From Clostridiales bacterium (GTDB lineage Bacteria; Bacillota; Clostridia; Christensenellales; Aristaeellaceae), in assembly GCA_012517815.1 (NCBI GenBank), contig JAAYUF010000150.1:1-36136 (forward strand): 36,136 nt of DNA. The letters are read 5' to 3'. A model generated the notes under the pieces. The model did no database searches. It saw nothing but the letters and a program-made list of their open reading frames with translations, and had not been told where the DNA came from. The translations under genes and the position numbers were made by a program. Shown piece after piece: positions 8,060-16,650 of the stretch. The stretch's first letter is position 1, and every line of letters begins with the position of its first letter.

Positions 8060-8093
8060 CGACCTACGAACATACGTGAACACGGTGATCGGA

Positions 8094-8684
8094 ATGAGAC
8101 GAAAACGCTTACGCCAGCTCTATGTGTTACGGGAAACGACAAACCCCTCCACGGGACGTACGGAAAGGCTTGCGGTCTACACCGGGGCCTATTATCGTTT
8201 TTCGCAACCCACGGCCGCGGAGCGCCTGCATCTCCTTCACATCATGGATTTCGCGTTTGCGCTATGCGCCGCGGCCTTTGTGGGGTACGGATTCATGGAT
8301 CTGCCCAGCACACGTTCCTATCTGGTATTGCCCTTCTACCTGGCGATGGGGCTGCCGCTGTTTTTCTGGGGCCGCGCCATATGGCGCGTCTGGCGGTTGC
8401 CGCCCCGCTTTACGCAGGTGCAGCGCGAGGGAAGCGTACGGGCCGGCATCCGCAGCGCCAGGGGGATTGCGGTTCTGTGCGGCCTGTTTGTGACCGGCGA
8501 AGCGCTGTTGCTGATGACGGGGCAGACAAACGGGAGCTTACCGGCGGAGATCGGCTGGGCCGGGGGCATGGCGGCCTGCGGCGCGACGGCCGTTTGGAGC
8601 GCGCGCGCCGCGCGCGCGCTGGATGACCGCGCGGTAAGGGTCCCGGAGCCGGAGCCGGAACCGGAACCGGAGCCCAGACATTGA
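8094..8684 (+). CDS. Small membrane protein with a (PE)n tail, unknown
   Basis: A 196-residue protein that I do not recognise. After a basic N-terminus (MRRKRLRQLY) and a soluble stretch, four hydrophobic segments are visible near residues 55-72, 78-98, 130-150 and 160-180. They form two hairpins, with basic loops (RAIWRVWRLPPRF; RAGIRSARG) predicted to be cytoplasmic. The C-terminus is a short run of alternating Pro-Glu encoded by a CCGGAG/CCGGAA hexamer repeat (8644-8673), which may vary in length by slippage. The start is set by the promoter at 8031-8059; the ribosome site is weak. It lies 53 bp before the peptide-transporter SBP gene and may be read through with it. Confidence 0.65.
   Translation: MRRKRLRQLYVLRETTNPSTGRTERLAVYTGAYYRFSQPTAAERLHLLHIMDFAFALCAAAFVGYGFMDLPSTRSYLVLPFYLAMGLPLFFWGRAIWRVWRLPPRFTQVQREGSVRAGIRSARGIAVLCGLFVTGEALLLMTGQTNGSLPAEIGWAGGMAACGATAVWSARAARALDDRAVRVPEPEPEPEPEPRH
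8644..8673 (+). repeat. Hexanucleotide repeat encoding Pro-Glu
   Basis: About five imperfect copies of CCGGAG/CCGGAA encode alternating Pro and Glu at the C-terminus of the membrane protein. The two glutamate codons alternate, so selection at the protein level is possible. Confidence 0.7.
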
Positions 8685-8690
8685 TTGTTC

Positions 8691-8705
8691 TGTGGCCTTG
8701 CCACA
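8691..8705. repeat. Small palindrome before the SBP gene
   Basis: TGTGGC (8691-8696) and GCCACA (8700-8705) flank CTT. No T-run follows, so it is not an obvious terminator. It lies 33 bp before the SBP start and could be an operator or a small mRNA hairpin. Confidence 0.35.
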
Positions 8706-8737
8706 AAACGATAAAAGAATAAGAGGAGGTTTGGCAA

Positions 8738-11152
8738 ATGGTCATCCTGAAAAAAATCGCGTCTTTGGTTCTGGCGGCGTGCATGCTGCTGGGGTTGGCG
8801 GGCACCGCGCTTGCGGAAGCGCAGCGCGAAGCCAACACGCTGGTCATCGGCTACACGGAGTTCAACGAAAAATTCAGCCCGTTCTTTGCGGAAAGCGCTT
8901 TTGACAGCGATGTCGCCAACATTTTCACCGGCACGCCCCTGATGGTTACCGACCGTGTGGGCGGTATCGTGTACAACGCCATCGAAGGGGAGACCATTCC
9001 CTACAACGGAAACGACCACACCTATTACGGTGTGGCGGATCTGAGCGTTGTGCGCGACGAGGCGGCGGATACCACCGTCTATACCGCCAAGCTGCGCGAC
9101 GATGTGAAGTTCTCCGACGGCGTCTCGCTGACGGCCGACGATCTGATCTTCACGTACTATGTGCTACTGGATCCCTCCTATATCGGGTCGATTACGCTGA
9201 ACAGCTACGACATCGTAGGCCTGAAAGCGTACCAGACGCAGACGCCCGAAGATATTTACGCCAAGTATGATGCGCTGTCCAAGGCCATCTACGCCGCCGG
9301 CGCCGCGCACGAGTGGGCGGAGAGCGACGGGTGGACCAAGGCCCAGCAGGACGCTTTCTGGGCCGGGCTTGCGGATGCCTGGACCTCGGATGTGCAGGCC
9401 ATCATCAACTTCGTTGTGGCCAACTATAACGTCGACGATTATGCCGCCATGATCGAGTCGACGCCCGCGGATATCGCCGCCAACTCCGGCCTGGGCAACG
9501 CCTTTGGCATGATGCTGTGGGGCTTTGCCAACTATGACGCCGGCGTGCTGACTGCGCCGACCACGGGCCTGAGCTGGAAACTGGCCGAGGGTCAGTATCC
9601 CACGCTGGAAGAATGCTATCAGGAAGTTTCCGCGAAGTATGCCGGAGACCCGGACGCCTTCTTCAGCACGGAGATGACCGACGTGGAAGGCACCTCCACA
9701 CTGGCGACCACGCAGGCCGCCTTTGTGCAGGAACAGGCCAAGACCGAGCCGGAAGCCGCCGCGGGCGTGCCCAACATCGCCGGCATCAAGAAGATCGACG
9801 ATTACACCGTTTCCGTTACGCTCAAGGGCTTCTCCGCGCCCGCGGTGTATCAGGTGTTCGGCATCACCGTAGCCCCGATGCACTACTACGGCGACGCGGC
9901 CCAGTACGACTATGCCAACAACAAGTTCGGCTTCCCCTTCGGCGACCTGAGCATGGTTCAGGCTAAGACCACGCAGCCGCTGGGTTACGGCCCCTACAAG
10001 TTCATCAAGTACGAGAACAAGATCGTTTACCTGGAGGCGAACGAGCTCTACTGGAAGGGCGCGCCCAAGATTCAGTACATCCAGCTGAAGGAAACCCTGG
10101 ACGCGGATAAAACCAGCGGCGTGCTCACCGGTACGCTGGATGTGTCCGATCCTTCCTTCAACAAGGAAACCATCGCCACCATCAAGGACGCCAACGGCGG
10201 CGAACTCAACGGCGACAAGCTGTTCACCAGCACGGTCAACAACCTGGGCTACGGCTACATCGGCGTGACGGCCACCAACGTGGCGGTGGGCGGCGATGCC
10301 GGCTCCGACGCCTCCAAGGACCTGCGCCGCGCCCTGTTCACCGCGCTGGCGCTCTACCGCGACGTGGTCATCGACAGCTATTACGGCGAAATCGCGTCGG
10401 TAATCAACTACCCGATTTCCAACACTTCCTGGGCCGCGCCGCAGAAGACCGACGCGGATTACAAGGTTGCTTTCTCCACGGATGTCGACGGCAACGATAT
10501 CTACACCTCCGACATGACCATGGAACAGAAGGAAGCCGCCGCGCAGGCCGCGATCATCGGTTTCCTCAAGGCGGCCGGCTATACCTTCGACGATGCGACC
10601 GGCAAGTTCACCGCCGCGCCCGAAGGCGCGCTGATGGAGTATGAAGTGATCATCGGCGGCGGCGGTACCGGCGACCATCCCTCCTTCGGCATCCTGACCG
10701 ACGCGAAGGCGCTTCTGGAAAAGGTCGGCATCACGCTGACCATCAACGACGTCTCCGATTTCAGCGTCCTGCTGGAAAAGGTCAAGAGCGCCAGCGCTCA
10801 GCTTTTCTGCATGGCGTGGCAAGTAACCGTGGACCCGGATATGTATCAGGTGTACCACTCCAGCAACGTGCTTGGAGCCGGCGGCACCGATAGCAACCAG
10901 TACATGATCGCCGATCCGGAACTGGACCAGCTGATCATGGACGCGCGCAACAGCGCGGATCAGTCGTACCGCAAAGCGATCTACAAAGCCGCTTTGGACG
11001 AGATCATCGAGTGGGCTGTGGAGCTGCCGGTGTATCAGCGCCAGAACGCGGTGATTTTCAGCGCCGAGCGTGTGAATCTGGACACGCTCACCAAGGACAT
11101 CACCACCTATTGGAGCTTCGCGCTGGATATCGAAACCCTGGAGCTGAAATAA
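8738..11152 (+). CDS. Oligopeptide ABC transporter substrate-binding protein (enlarged)
   Basis: An 804-residue extracytoplasmic solute receptor of the SBP_bac_5 (OppA/DppA) family. A signal peptide covers residues 1-26 with likely cleavage after TALA; C15 lies in LAAC but mid-hydrophobic core, so a lipobox reading is less likely, though not excluded. The family signature LRDDVKFSDGVSLTADDLIF is at 119-138. Usual OppA proteins have about 540 residues. Much of the excess lies between about 165 and 340, a Trp/Ala/Asp-rich segment with no family landmark, before the conserved VSVTLKGFSAPAVY strand. The C-terminal lobe carries LPVYQRQNAVIFS. GAGGAGGT (8723-8730) is an excellent ribosome site. First gene of the SBP-B-C-D-F import operon. 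The ligand is probably peptide but not certain. Confidence 0.92.
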   Translation: MVILKKIASLVLAACMLLGLAGTALAEAQREANTLVIGYTEFNEKFSPFFAESAFDSDVANIFTGTPLMVTDRVGGIVYNAIEGETIPYNGNDHTYYGVADLSVVRDEAADTTVYTAKLRDDVKFSDGVSLTADDLIFTYYVLLDPSYIGSITLNSYDIVGLKAYQTQTPEDIYAKYDALSKAIYAAGAAHEWAESDGWTKAQQDAFWAGLADAWTSDVQAIINFVVANYNVDDYAAMIESTPADIAANSGLGNAFGMMLWGFANYDAGVLTAPTTGLSWKLAEGQYPTLEECYQEVSAKYAGDPDAFFSTEMTDVEGTSTLATTQAAFVQEQAKTEPEAAAGVPNIAGIKKIDDYTVSVTLKGFSAPAVYQVFGITVAPMHYYGDAAQYDYANNKFGFPFGDLSMVQAKTTQPLGYGPYKFIKYENKIVYLEANELYWKGAPKIQYIQLKETLDADKTSGVLTGTLDVSDPSFNKETIATIKDANGGELNGDKLFTSTVNNLGYGYIGVTATNVAVGGDAGSDASKDLRRALFTALALYRDVVIDSYYGEIASVINYPISNTSWAAPQKTDADYKVAFSTDVDGNDIYTSDMTMEQKEAAAQAAIIGFLKAAGYTFDDATGKFTAAPEGALMEYEVIIGGGGTGDHPSFGILTDAKALLEKVGITLTINDVSDFSVLLEKVKSASAQLFCMAWQVTVDPDMYQVYHSSNVLGAGGTDSNQYMIADPELDQLIMDARNSADQSYRKAIYKAALDEIIEWAVELPVYQRQNAVIFSAERVNLDTLTKDITTYWSFALDIETLELK

Positions 11153-11186
11153 GCTCCGGCGAAGCCTGTCCAAACGGACCACGCCC

Positions 11187-11222
11187 GGAGGAGTCTGCGG
11201 GTACATCCCCGCGGACTCCTCC
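11187..11222 (+). terminator. Intercistronic stem-loop after the SBP gene
   Basis: GGAGGAGTCTGCGGG (11187-11201) and CCCGCGGACTCCTCC (11208-11222) form a 15-bp stem with one G-U pair and a 6-nt loop. No T-run follows. It is 34 nt after the SBP stop and likely protects SBP mRNA or partly stops transcription, so that the receptor is made in excess over the permeases. The rest of the 288-bp gap to the permease shows nothing else. Confidence 0.7.
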
Positions 11223-11440
11223 ATCCATTGGAACGGTCCGCACGGTTGCGCAGGGGATCCGGGCCGGCGCGCGAGAGGAACACCGCGCGGCAGCGGGTTC
11301 CCGAATGGGCAGTTCCGCGCCGCCTGTCGGTCCGTCGGCCGGCAGGCGGCGGAGCAATCCGAAATGCATGCATTCGGGCTTGAGCATAAGCGGCAGACCG
11401 CCGCGCTTTGGAAAAATGATACATAAGGGAAGTGCGCCGA

Positions 11441-12427
11441 GTGAAACGATACATCCTCAAGCGCATGTTGCTCAGCATAATCATTCTGTTTTTTGTGGCG
11501 ATGCTGATTTTCGGCATCATGCGCGTGATTCCGACGTCGTTCGTGGAAAAAAAAGCCATGGAGCGCGCACAGATGCCGGGGTCCAGAAGCTATACGGAAT
11601 GGATCCGAATCCTCAACGAACAGTTCGGCATGAGCGGCAATGTGATCACCGGCTTTTTCAACTGGCTGGGCAAAGTGATTCAGGGTGATTTTGGCGATTC
11701 ATGGAAGTTTACCATTCCTGTGACGCGCAAGTTTGCTCAGGTCATTTGGGACTCATTCTGGCTGGGGTTTATTACCATGATCCTGCGGGTGATCATCGGC
11801 ATCCCGCTGGGCATTCTCTCGGCGCGAAAACAATACAGCAAAACCGATTACGCGGTTACCGTGTTTGCGCTGATCGGCATCTCGCTGCCAACCTTCTTTT
11901 TTGCGACGCTGCTGAAGCTCCTTTTCTCCGTTCAACTGGGCTGGCTGGACCTGTTTGGCAAGGTCGGGCGGGATTACCTCACGCTCGGTACCTGGGGACA
12001 GGCGCTGGACGTCGCCAAGCATTACATCATGCCCGTGCTGACGCTGACCATCGTAAGCGTCGGCGACCTGATGCGCTACACGCGCACCAACATGCTGGAA
12101 GTGCTCAACAGCGACTTCATCCGTACCGCGCGGGCCAAGGGATTGCCGGAGCGAACGGTAATCTACCGCCACGCCTTCCGCAACACGTTAATCCCGGTGG
12201 TCACCTTGCTGGGGTATACCCTGCCCAGCCTTTTCGGCGGCGCGATGATCACCGAAACGCTGTTCCAGATCCCCGGAATCGGCTACACCTCTTATCAGGC
12301 GATGCTGGAGGGCGATATTCCGTTTACCATGTTTTACCTGATGTTTATGGCGGTGCTGACGCTGTTGGGCACGTTGCTGGCCGATATCCTCTACGCCGTG
12401 GTCGACCCGCGCGTACGGATCGAGTAG
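11441..12427 (+). CDS. Peptide ABC transporter permease, OppB/DppB type
   Basis: A 328-residue inner-membrane permease of the BPD_transp_1 family with six predicted membrane helices. The N-terminus VKRYILKRMLLSIIILFFVA is typical of OppB. The EAA loop, about RTARAKGLPERTVIYRHAFR, contacts the ATPase; GGAMITETLFQIPGIGY and the ending VDPRVRIE are family landmarks. The GTG at 11441 is chosen over an in-frame GTG at 11432 because AAGGGA (11425-11430) is 10 nt from the first and only 1 nt from the second. It pairs with the OppC-type permease that starts 12 bp after its stop. Confidence 0.92.
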   Translation: MKRYILKRMLLSIIILFFVAMLIFGIMRVIPTSFVEKKAMERAQMPGSRSYTEWIRILNEQFGMSGNVITGFFNWLGKVIQGDFGDSWKFTIPVTRKFAQVIWDSFWLGFITMILRVIIGIPLGILSARKQYSKTDYAVTVFALIGISLPTFFFATLLKLLFSVQLGWLDLFGKVGRDYLTLGTWGQALDVAKHYIMPVLTLTIVSVGDLMRYTRTNMLEVLNSDFIRTARAKGLPERTVIYRHAFRNTLIPVVTLLGYTLPSLFGGAMITETLFQIPGIGYTSYQAMLEGDIPFTMFYLMFMAVLTLLGTLLADILYAVVDPRVRIE

Positions 12428-12439
12428 GGGGTGTGCGAG

Positions 12440-14191
12440 ATGGAAGAAATGGATCATGCGGGCCGTCCCGGGGAAAACATCCCGACCGATACGCAACCCC
12501 TCGCGCTGGATGACGAGCGACGCGTCAAGGTGCTCTCGCCCGGCATGCTGGTGTTCAAGCGCTTCGTGCGCAACCGCCTCGCGCTCACCGGCGCGATTAT
12601 CATCCTGTTCATGTTCGTGTTCAGCTTTCTGGGCGGGTGGCTGAGCCCCTACCACGAAAGCGAGGTTTTCAAAGACTACGCGCCGATGAACAAACTGTAC
12701 GCGGCGGTGACGGAGAACGAGGAATTCCGCTACGTGCTGGCCGAAGGCGCCACGTTTGACAGCACCGCGAAAAGTAAAATGATCCTCGCCATCACGCGCG
12801 GCGAAATCACGTTTGAAAGCGGCGGCAACGTCTACGGGCTGGAGCAGGAAGGCGAGAACTTTTACCGCGTCACTTCGGCAAGCGTCGTGGCGTCCGGCAA
12901 GGGTATTAAAAACCAGTTCAAGCTGCAACCGATCGAAGGCTTTGCGCCGCCGGCTGATTTCACCCAGCGGTTTGAGGAAGCCGTGCGCGCCGGGCAGAAA
13001 AGCTTTGTGACGGCGGACGGCCAGGCGTTCCTCCTGCGCACCTCCAAGGTGGAAGCCAAAGTGCTGATGCAGGCAGACCTGGCGCTGGCTTCCAAGCTCA
13101 TCTTCTCGGGCGAATACAGCGACGACTTCGCCTTCCGGCTGGCCGCCGAGCGCGCGATGCAGGCCGGGACGGACGCCGTTTTCACCGCCGACGGACAAAG
13201 CTTCGGCCTTACCTTCTCGGAGCGCGGAGTCGCCACCTTTACGGACGCGCAGGGCGCGACGGTGGGGCAGGCGTCGCACTTTGTGATGAAGGCCTCCCAG
13301 GTGGGCACGGTATTCCCGGACGGGTTCGCCGAAGCCGTACAGGATGCGATCGCGCGCGGCGACACCCGTTTCACGCTGGCCGACGAAACCGGCGCGGACC
13401 GCCTGTACCTGCTGGAGCGCAACGCCAAGGAATACATCGTCCGCACGGAACTGGACACGTACCAGATCAAGATCTACAGTACGCCGACGGTGGATCACCC
13501 GCTGGGCACCGACGGCAACGGCATGGACGTCGTTACCCGCCTGATGTACGGCGGACGGGTATCCTTGCTCATCGGCTTTGTGGTGGTATTCCTGGAAACG
13601 CTTATCGGCGTTGTGCTGGGCGGCATCGCGGGCTATTTCGGCAAATGGCTGGACAACCTGCTGATGCGTATCGTGGACATCATCAACTGCCTGCCCTCGT
13701 TGCCCCTGTACGTGATCCTGGGCGCGATCATGGATGCGGAAAAGGTGGAACCGTCCCTGCGCATTTTCGTGCTGATGGGGGCGATGGGCCTGCTGGGCTG
13801 GCCGACCATCGCGCGCGTCGTGCGCGGGCAGATCTTAAGCCTGCGGGAACAGGAATTCATGACCGCCACGGAAGCCACGGGCCTGTCGGTGAAACGCCGC
13901 ATATTCCGCCATCTGGTGCCCAACGTGATCCCCCAGCTGATTGTCATCGCGACGATGACGCTGGGCGGCGTCATCCTCACCGAGGCGACGCTCTCCTTCC
14001 TTGGCTTGGGCGTCAAGTACCCGCTGGCGTCCTGGGGCACGATCATCAACGCGGTCAGCAGTATTTACGTGATGACCAACTACTGGTTCGTATGGATTCC
14101 CGCCGGATTCCTGATCCTGCTGACGGTGCTTGGCTTCAACTTCATCGGCGACGGACTTCGCGACGCGTTCGATCCCAAAATGAAACGGTAA
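12440..14191 (+). CDS. Peptide ABC transporter permease, OppC/DppC type, with large repeat insertion
   Basis: A 583-residue permease; ordinary OppC/DppC proteins are about 300. TM1 (about 48-68) is preceded by the conserved SPGMLVFKRFVRNRLAL. Residues about 71-350 form an extracytoplasmic insertion before the conserved HPLGTDGNGMDVVTRLMYGG entry (353-372). The rest is a standard permease core with the EAA loop at about 471-490 and TLSFLGLGVKYPLASWG. Within the insertion four related units occur, at about 109-137, 173-200, 229-258 and 294-326. Each is an amphipathic helix ending A-x-x-x-G, then a strand F/V-x-x-A-D-G/E-x-x-x-x-x-L. The ATG at 12440 has AGGGGG 8 nt upstream. The repeats may contact the enlarged SBP (inference). 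No frameshift is seen. Confidence 0.9.
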   Translation: MEEMDHAGRPGENIPTDTQPLALDDERRVKVLSPGMLVFKRFVRNRLALTGAIIILFMFVFSFLGGWLSPYHESEVFKDYAPMNKLYAAVTENEEFRYVLAEGATFDSTAKSKMILAITRGEITFESGGNVYGLEQEGENFYRVTSASVVASGKGIKNQFKLQPIEGFAPPADFTQRFEEAVRAGQKSFVTADGQAFLLRTSKVEAKVLMQADLALASKLIFSGEYSDDFAFRLAAERAMQAGTDAVFTADGQSFGLTFSERGVATFTDAQGATVGQASHFVMKASQVGTVFPDGFAEAVQDAIARGDTRFTLADETGADRLYLLERNAKEYIVRTELDTYQIKIYSTPTVDHPLGTDGNGMDVVTRLMYGGRVSLLIGFVVVFLETLIGVVLGGIAGYFGKWLDNLLMRIVDIINCLPSLPLYVILGAIMDAEKVEPSLRIFVLMGAMGLLGWPTIARVVRGQILSLREQEFMTATEATGLSVKRRIFRHLVPNVIPQLIVIATMTLGGVILTEATLSFLGLGVKYPLASWGTIINAVSSIYVMTNYWFVWIPAGFLILLTVLGFNFIGDGLRDAFDPKMKR

Positions 14192-14203
14192 GGAGGTATA
14201 TCC

Positions 14204-15364
14204 ATGAAACGGAAGGCAAAGAACGAAGGGTATATCTCCGCGCGGGAGTCGCACCGTATCAGCCGGGAAAACCGACGCGTTACCTCGGCGATGGAAAGGG
14301 CGCGGGAGCGCAGGAATGTTCCCCCGCAGGAGTACGCCTCGCAGATGAAAAACCCCGACAGCATCGTGGAGTTCGACGACCTGCATACCTACTTTTTTAC
14401 CGATATCGGGACCGTCAAGGCCGTGGACGGCGTATCCTTCAGTATCCCGCGCGGCAAAACCGTGGGTGTGGTGGGGGAGAGCGGCTGCGGCAAAAGCGTG
14501 ACCAGCCTGAGCCTGATGCAGCTGGTGCAGCGTCCGCAGGGGCAGATCGTATCCGGCGCCATCCGCTTTGACAGCGAGGACGGCGTGGTCGACATTGCCA
14601 AAATGCCAACCGAGGCCATGCGCAGGATCCGCGGCAAGCAGATTTCCATGGTGTTTCAGGAGCCGATGACCAGCCTGAACCCCGTGTTTCGCATCGGCAT
14701 GCAGGTGGATGAGGTGATCGCCCTGCATAACCACGCCCTTTCGGCGGAGGCGGTTAAACAGCGTACCGTCGAAATGCTGGAGATGGTGGGCATTGCCAAC
14801 AGCCAGGGCGTATACCGGATGTACCCGCACGAGCTCAGCGGCGGCATGCGTCAGCGCGTGATGATCGCCATGGCGCTGGCCCTTTCGCCGCGCCTGATCA
14901 TCGCGGACGAACCGACGACCGCGCTGGATGTGACCATTCAGGCGCAGATTCTGGACCTGCTTAGGCACCTGAAGGATCAGATCAACTCCTCCATCATGCT
15001 GATCACCCATGATCTGGGCGTGATCGCGGAAATGGCGGACTACGTGGTGGTGATGTATTCCGGGCGCGTGGTGGAAAAGGGAACCGTGCACGACGTGTTC
15101 AAGAATCCTTCCCACCCCTACACCATCGGGCTGCTCAACTCCAAGCCCGCCTTGAACCGCGAAGTGTCGCGCCTGTACTCCATCCCCGGCAAGGTGCCAA
15201 ACCCGATCAACATGCCCGATTACTGCTATTTCCGCGACCGCTGCGAGATGAAAACGGATCAGTGCATCTGCCAATACCCGCCCGAATACTGGATTTCGGA
15301 CACGCATACGGTCAACTGTTACCGTTATGCGCCCGCGGGAAGGGAGGATGAGCCGCATGCCTGA
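14204..15364 (+). CDS. Peptide ABC transporter ATPase, OppD/DppD type
   Basis: A 386-residue nucleotide-binding subunit. Walker A GESGCGKS is at 91-98, the Q-loop FQEPMTSLNP at 151-160, the ABC signature LSGGMRQR at 211-218, Walker B LIIADEP at 231-237 and the H-loop ITHD at 267-270. The C-terminal oligopeptide-transporter domain has the Cys set of CYFRDRC and C-x-C further on, which in relatives can bind an Fe-S cluster. The first ~52 residues are an extra basic, Arg-rich helix not found in the usual DppD. AGGAGG (14191-14196) overlaps the preceding stop region, and the end overlaps the next ATPase gene by 8 bp. It powers import together with the OppF-type partner. Confidence 0.95.
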   Translation: MKRKAKNEGYISARESHRISRENRRVTSAMERARERRNVPPQEYASQMKNPDSIVEFDDLHTYFFTDIGTVKAVDGVSFSIPRGKTVGVVGESGCGKSVTSLSLMQLVQRPQGQIVSGAIRFDSEDGVVDIAKMPTEAMRRIRGKQISMVFQEPMTSLNPVFRIGMQVDEVIALHNHALSAEAVKQRTVEMLEMVGIANSQGVYRMYPHELSGGMRQRVMIAMALALSPRLIIADEPTTALDVTIQAQILDLLRHLKDQINSSIMLITHDLGVIAEMADYVVVMYSGRVVEKGTVHDVFKNPSHPYTIGLLNSKPALNREVSRLYSIPGKVPNPINMPDYCYFRDRCEMKTDQCICQYPPEYWISDTHTVNCYRYAPAGREDEPHA

Positions 15365-16346
15365 AACCGCCGGAAAAAACGATGAGATCGTGATCGTGGA
15401 AAACCTGAAGAAATACTTTCCCATCAAGGGCGGGCTGTTCGGCCGCAACCAGGGCGATGTGAAAGCGGTGGACGGGGTTTCCTTCCGCATCAAACGGGGA
15501 ACCACCATGGGGCTGGTCGGCGAAAGCGGCTGCGGGAAAACGACGGTAGGCCGAACCCTGCTCAGGCTGACCGATAAAACCGAGGGAACGGTGCTGTTTG
15601 ACGGGCAGGACGTGCACGCGCTGGGGCGCGAGGAGCTGCGGAAACTGCGGCCGCGGATGCAGATCATCTTTCAGGACCCCTACTCCAGCCTTTCGCCGCG
15701 CCTGCCCGTGGGGGAAATCATCGGCGAGGCGGTGCGCGAGCACCACATTGTGCCGGAAGCGGAGTATGAGGCGCATCTGGACCGGATCATGGCCTCCTGC
15801 GGCCTGATGCCCTACCACAAGGACCGCTACCCGCACGAGTTTTCCGGCGGGCAGCGGCAGCGCATCTGCATCGCGCGCGCGCTGGCCCTGAACCCCGAGT
15901 TTGTGGTGTGCGACGAACCGGTATCGGCTCTGGACGTGTCCATTCAGGCGCAGATCATCAACCTGCTCAAGGATTTGCAGCAGGAGTTCGGGCTGACGTA
16001 CCTGTTCATCTCGCACGACCTGAGCGTGGTGGAGCACATCAGCGATACCATCGGGGTCATGTACCTTGGCAACCTTGTGGAGTTCGGAACCAAGCGGCGC
16101 GTGTTCGAGCGCCCGCTGCACCCCTACACGGTGGCGCTGTTCAGCGCCATCCCCACGCCCGACCCGGACGTGCGGATGAACCGCGTGATCCTGGAAGGCA
16201 GCATCCCCTCGCCCGCCAACCCGCCCAAGGGATGCAAATTTCACACGCGCTGCAACCGCTGCATGGAACGCTGCAAAACCGAAGCGCCCCGGCAGCGCGA
16301 GGTGGAGCCCGGGCACTTTGTGACCTGCCACCTCTACAACCCGTGA
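15357..16346 (+). CDS. Peptide ABC transporter ATPase, OppF/DppF type
   Basis: A 329-residue nucleotide-binding subunit. Walker A GESGCGKT is at 55-62, the Q-loop FQDPYSSLSPR at 105-115, the signature FSGGQRQR at 162-169 and Walker B FVVCDEP at 182-188. GDVKAVDGVSF and the C-terminal FHTRCNRCMERC with two more Cys are typical of OppF. The ATG at 15357 is preferred over 15348 and 15327 because AGGGAGG (15341-15347) is 9 nt upstream of it. It overlaps the preceding ATPase by 8 bp, and its stop overlaps the GTG of the next small gene (GTGA), both signs of translational coupling. Confidence 0.95.
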   Translation: MPETAGKNDEIVIVENLKKYFPIKGGLFGRNQGDVKAVDGVSFRIKRGTTMGLVGESGCGKTTVGRTLLRLTDKTEGTVLFDGQDVHALGREELRKLRPRMQIIFQDPYSSLSPRLPVGEIIGEAVREHHIVPEAEYEAHLDRIMASCGLMPYHKDRYPHEFSGGQRQRICIARALALNPEFVVCDEPVSALDVSIQAQIINLLKDLQQEFGLTYLFISHDLSVVEHISDTIGVMYLGNLVEFGTKRRVFERPLHPYTVALFSAIPTPDPDVRMNRVILEGSIPSPANPPKGCKFHTRCNRCMERCKTEAPRQREVEPGHFVTCHLYNP

Positions 16347-16612
16347 GGCCGGTGCTGCGGGAAAACCGCAACCATTACACCGCGCCGCCGGAGGATGACG
16401 GACGCACGCTGGCGCCGATGAACGTGGAAGGCATGCCCTGGCACACCGAGCGCCCCAAGCCGCCGGAAAACCCGGAGGCCGAGCCGCTGCGCGGAAAGGC
16501 CCTGCGCCGGTACATGCTGGGCGCGGTCGGGGTCGGGCTGGTAATCACGGGCGTGTTCGGCGCGGCAGGCGCGCTGTTCATCCTGTTTTGCACGAATATC
16601 TGGTTTCACTAA
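16343..16612 (+). CDS. Small membrane protein at the end of the opp operon
   Basis: An 89-residue protein. Residues 1-55 are polar and Pro/Glu-rich, and one strong hydrophobic segment (about 62-84, LGAVGVGLVITGVFGAAGAL) closes the protein, with only a short tail. The segment PPEDDGRTLAPMNVEGMPWH resembles small proteins I associate with the end of clostridial dpp operons (from memory, not checked). The GTG at 16343 overlaps the OppF stop as GTGA; no clear ribosome site, consistent with coupled translation. Later starts (GTG 16352, ATG 16418) are possible. It may be an accessory or stabilising subunit of the importer (inference). Confidence 0.7.
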   Translation: MRPVLRENRNHYTAPPEDDGRTLAPMNVEGMPWHTERPKPPENPEAEPLRGKALRRYMLGAVGVGLVITGVFGAAGALFILFCTNIWFH

Positions 16613-16619
16613 ACATTGG

Positions 16620-16650
16620 ACGCCCGCGCGCCATGTCGGCGCGCGGGCGT
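16620..16650 (+). terminator. Hairpin ending the opp operon
   Basis: CGCCCGCGCGCC (16621-16632) and GGCGCGCGGGCG (16638-16649) pair perfectly around ATGTC, with an extra A-T pair outside. It begins 8 nt after the last stop. The downstream T-run is poor, so termination may be partial. Confidence 0.7.

Noticed and set aside
8055..8093. Upstream in-frame ATG for the small membrane protein
   Set aside because: It lies within the -10 box of a good promoter, so it would not be in the transcript.
8780..8785. Lipobox (LAAC) in the ABC receptor
   Set aside because: The Cys is in the middle of the hydrophobic core and an uncharged core plus a type I site (TALA) continues after it. A lipoprotein is not fully excluded.
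9164..11224. A 686-codon minus-strand open frame opposite the SBP gene
   Set aside because: It mirrors third-codon GC bias of the SBP gene, is rich in V, G, H and R, and contains no recognisable domain.
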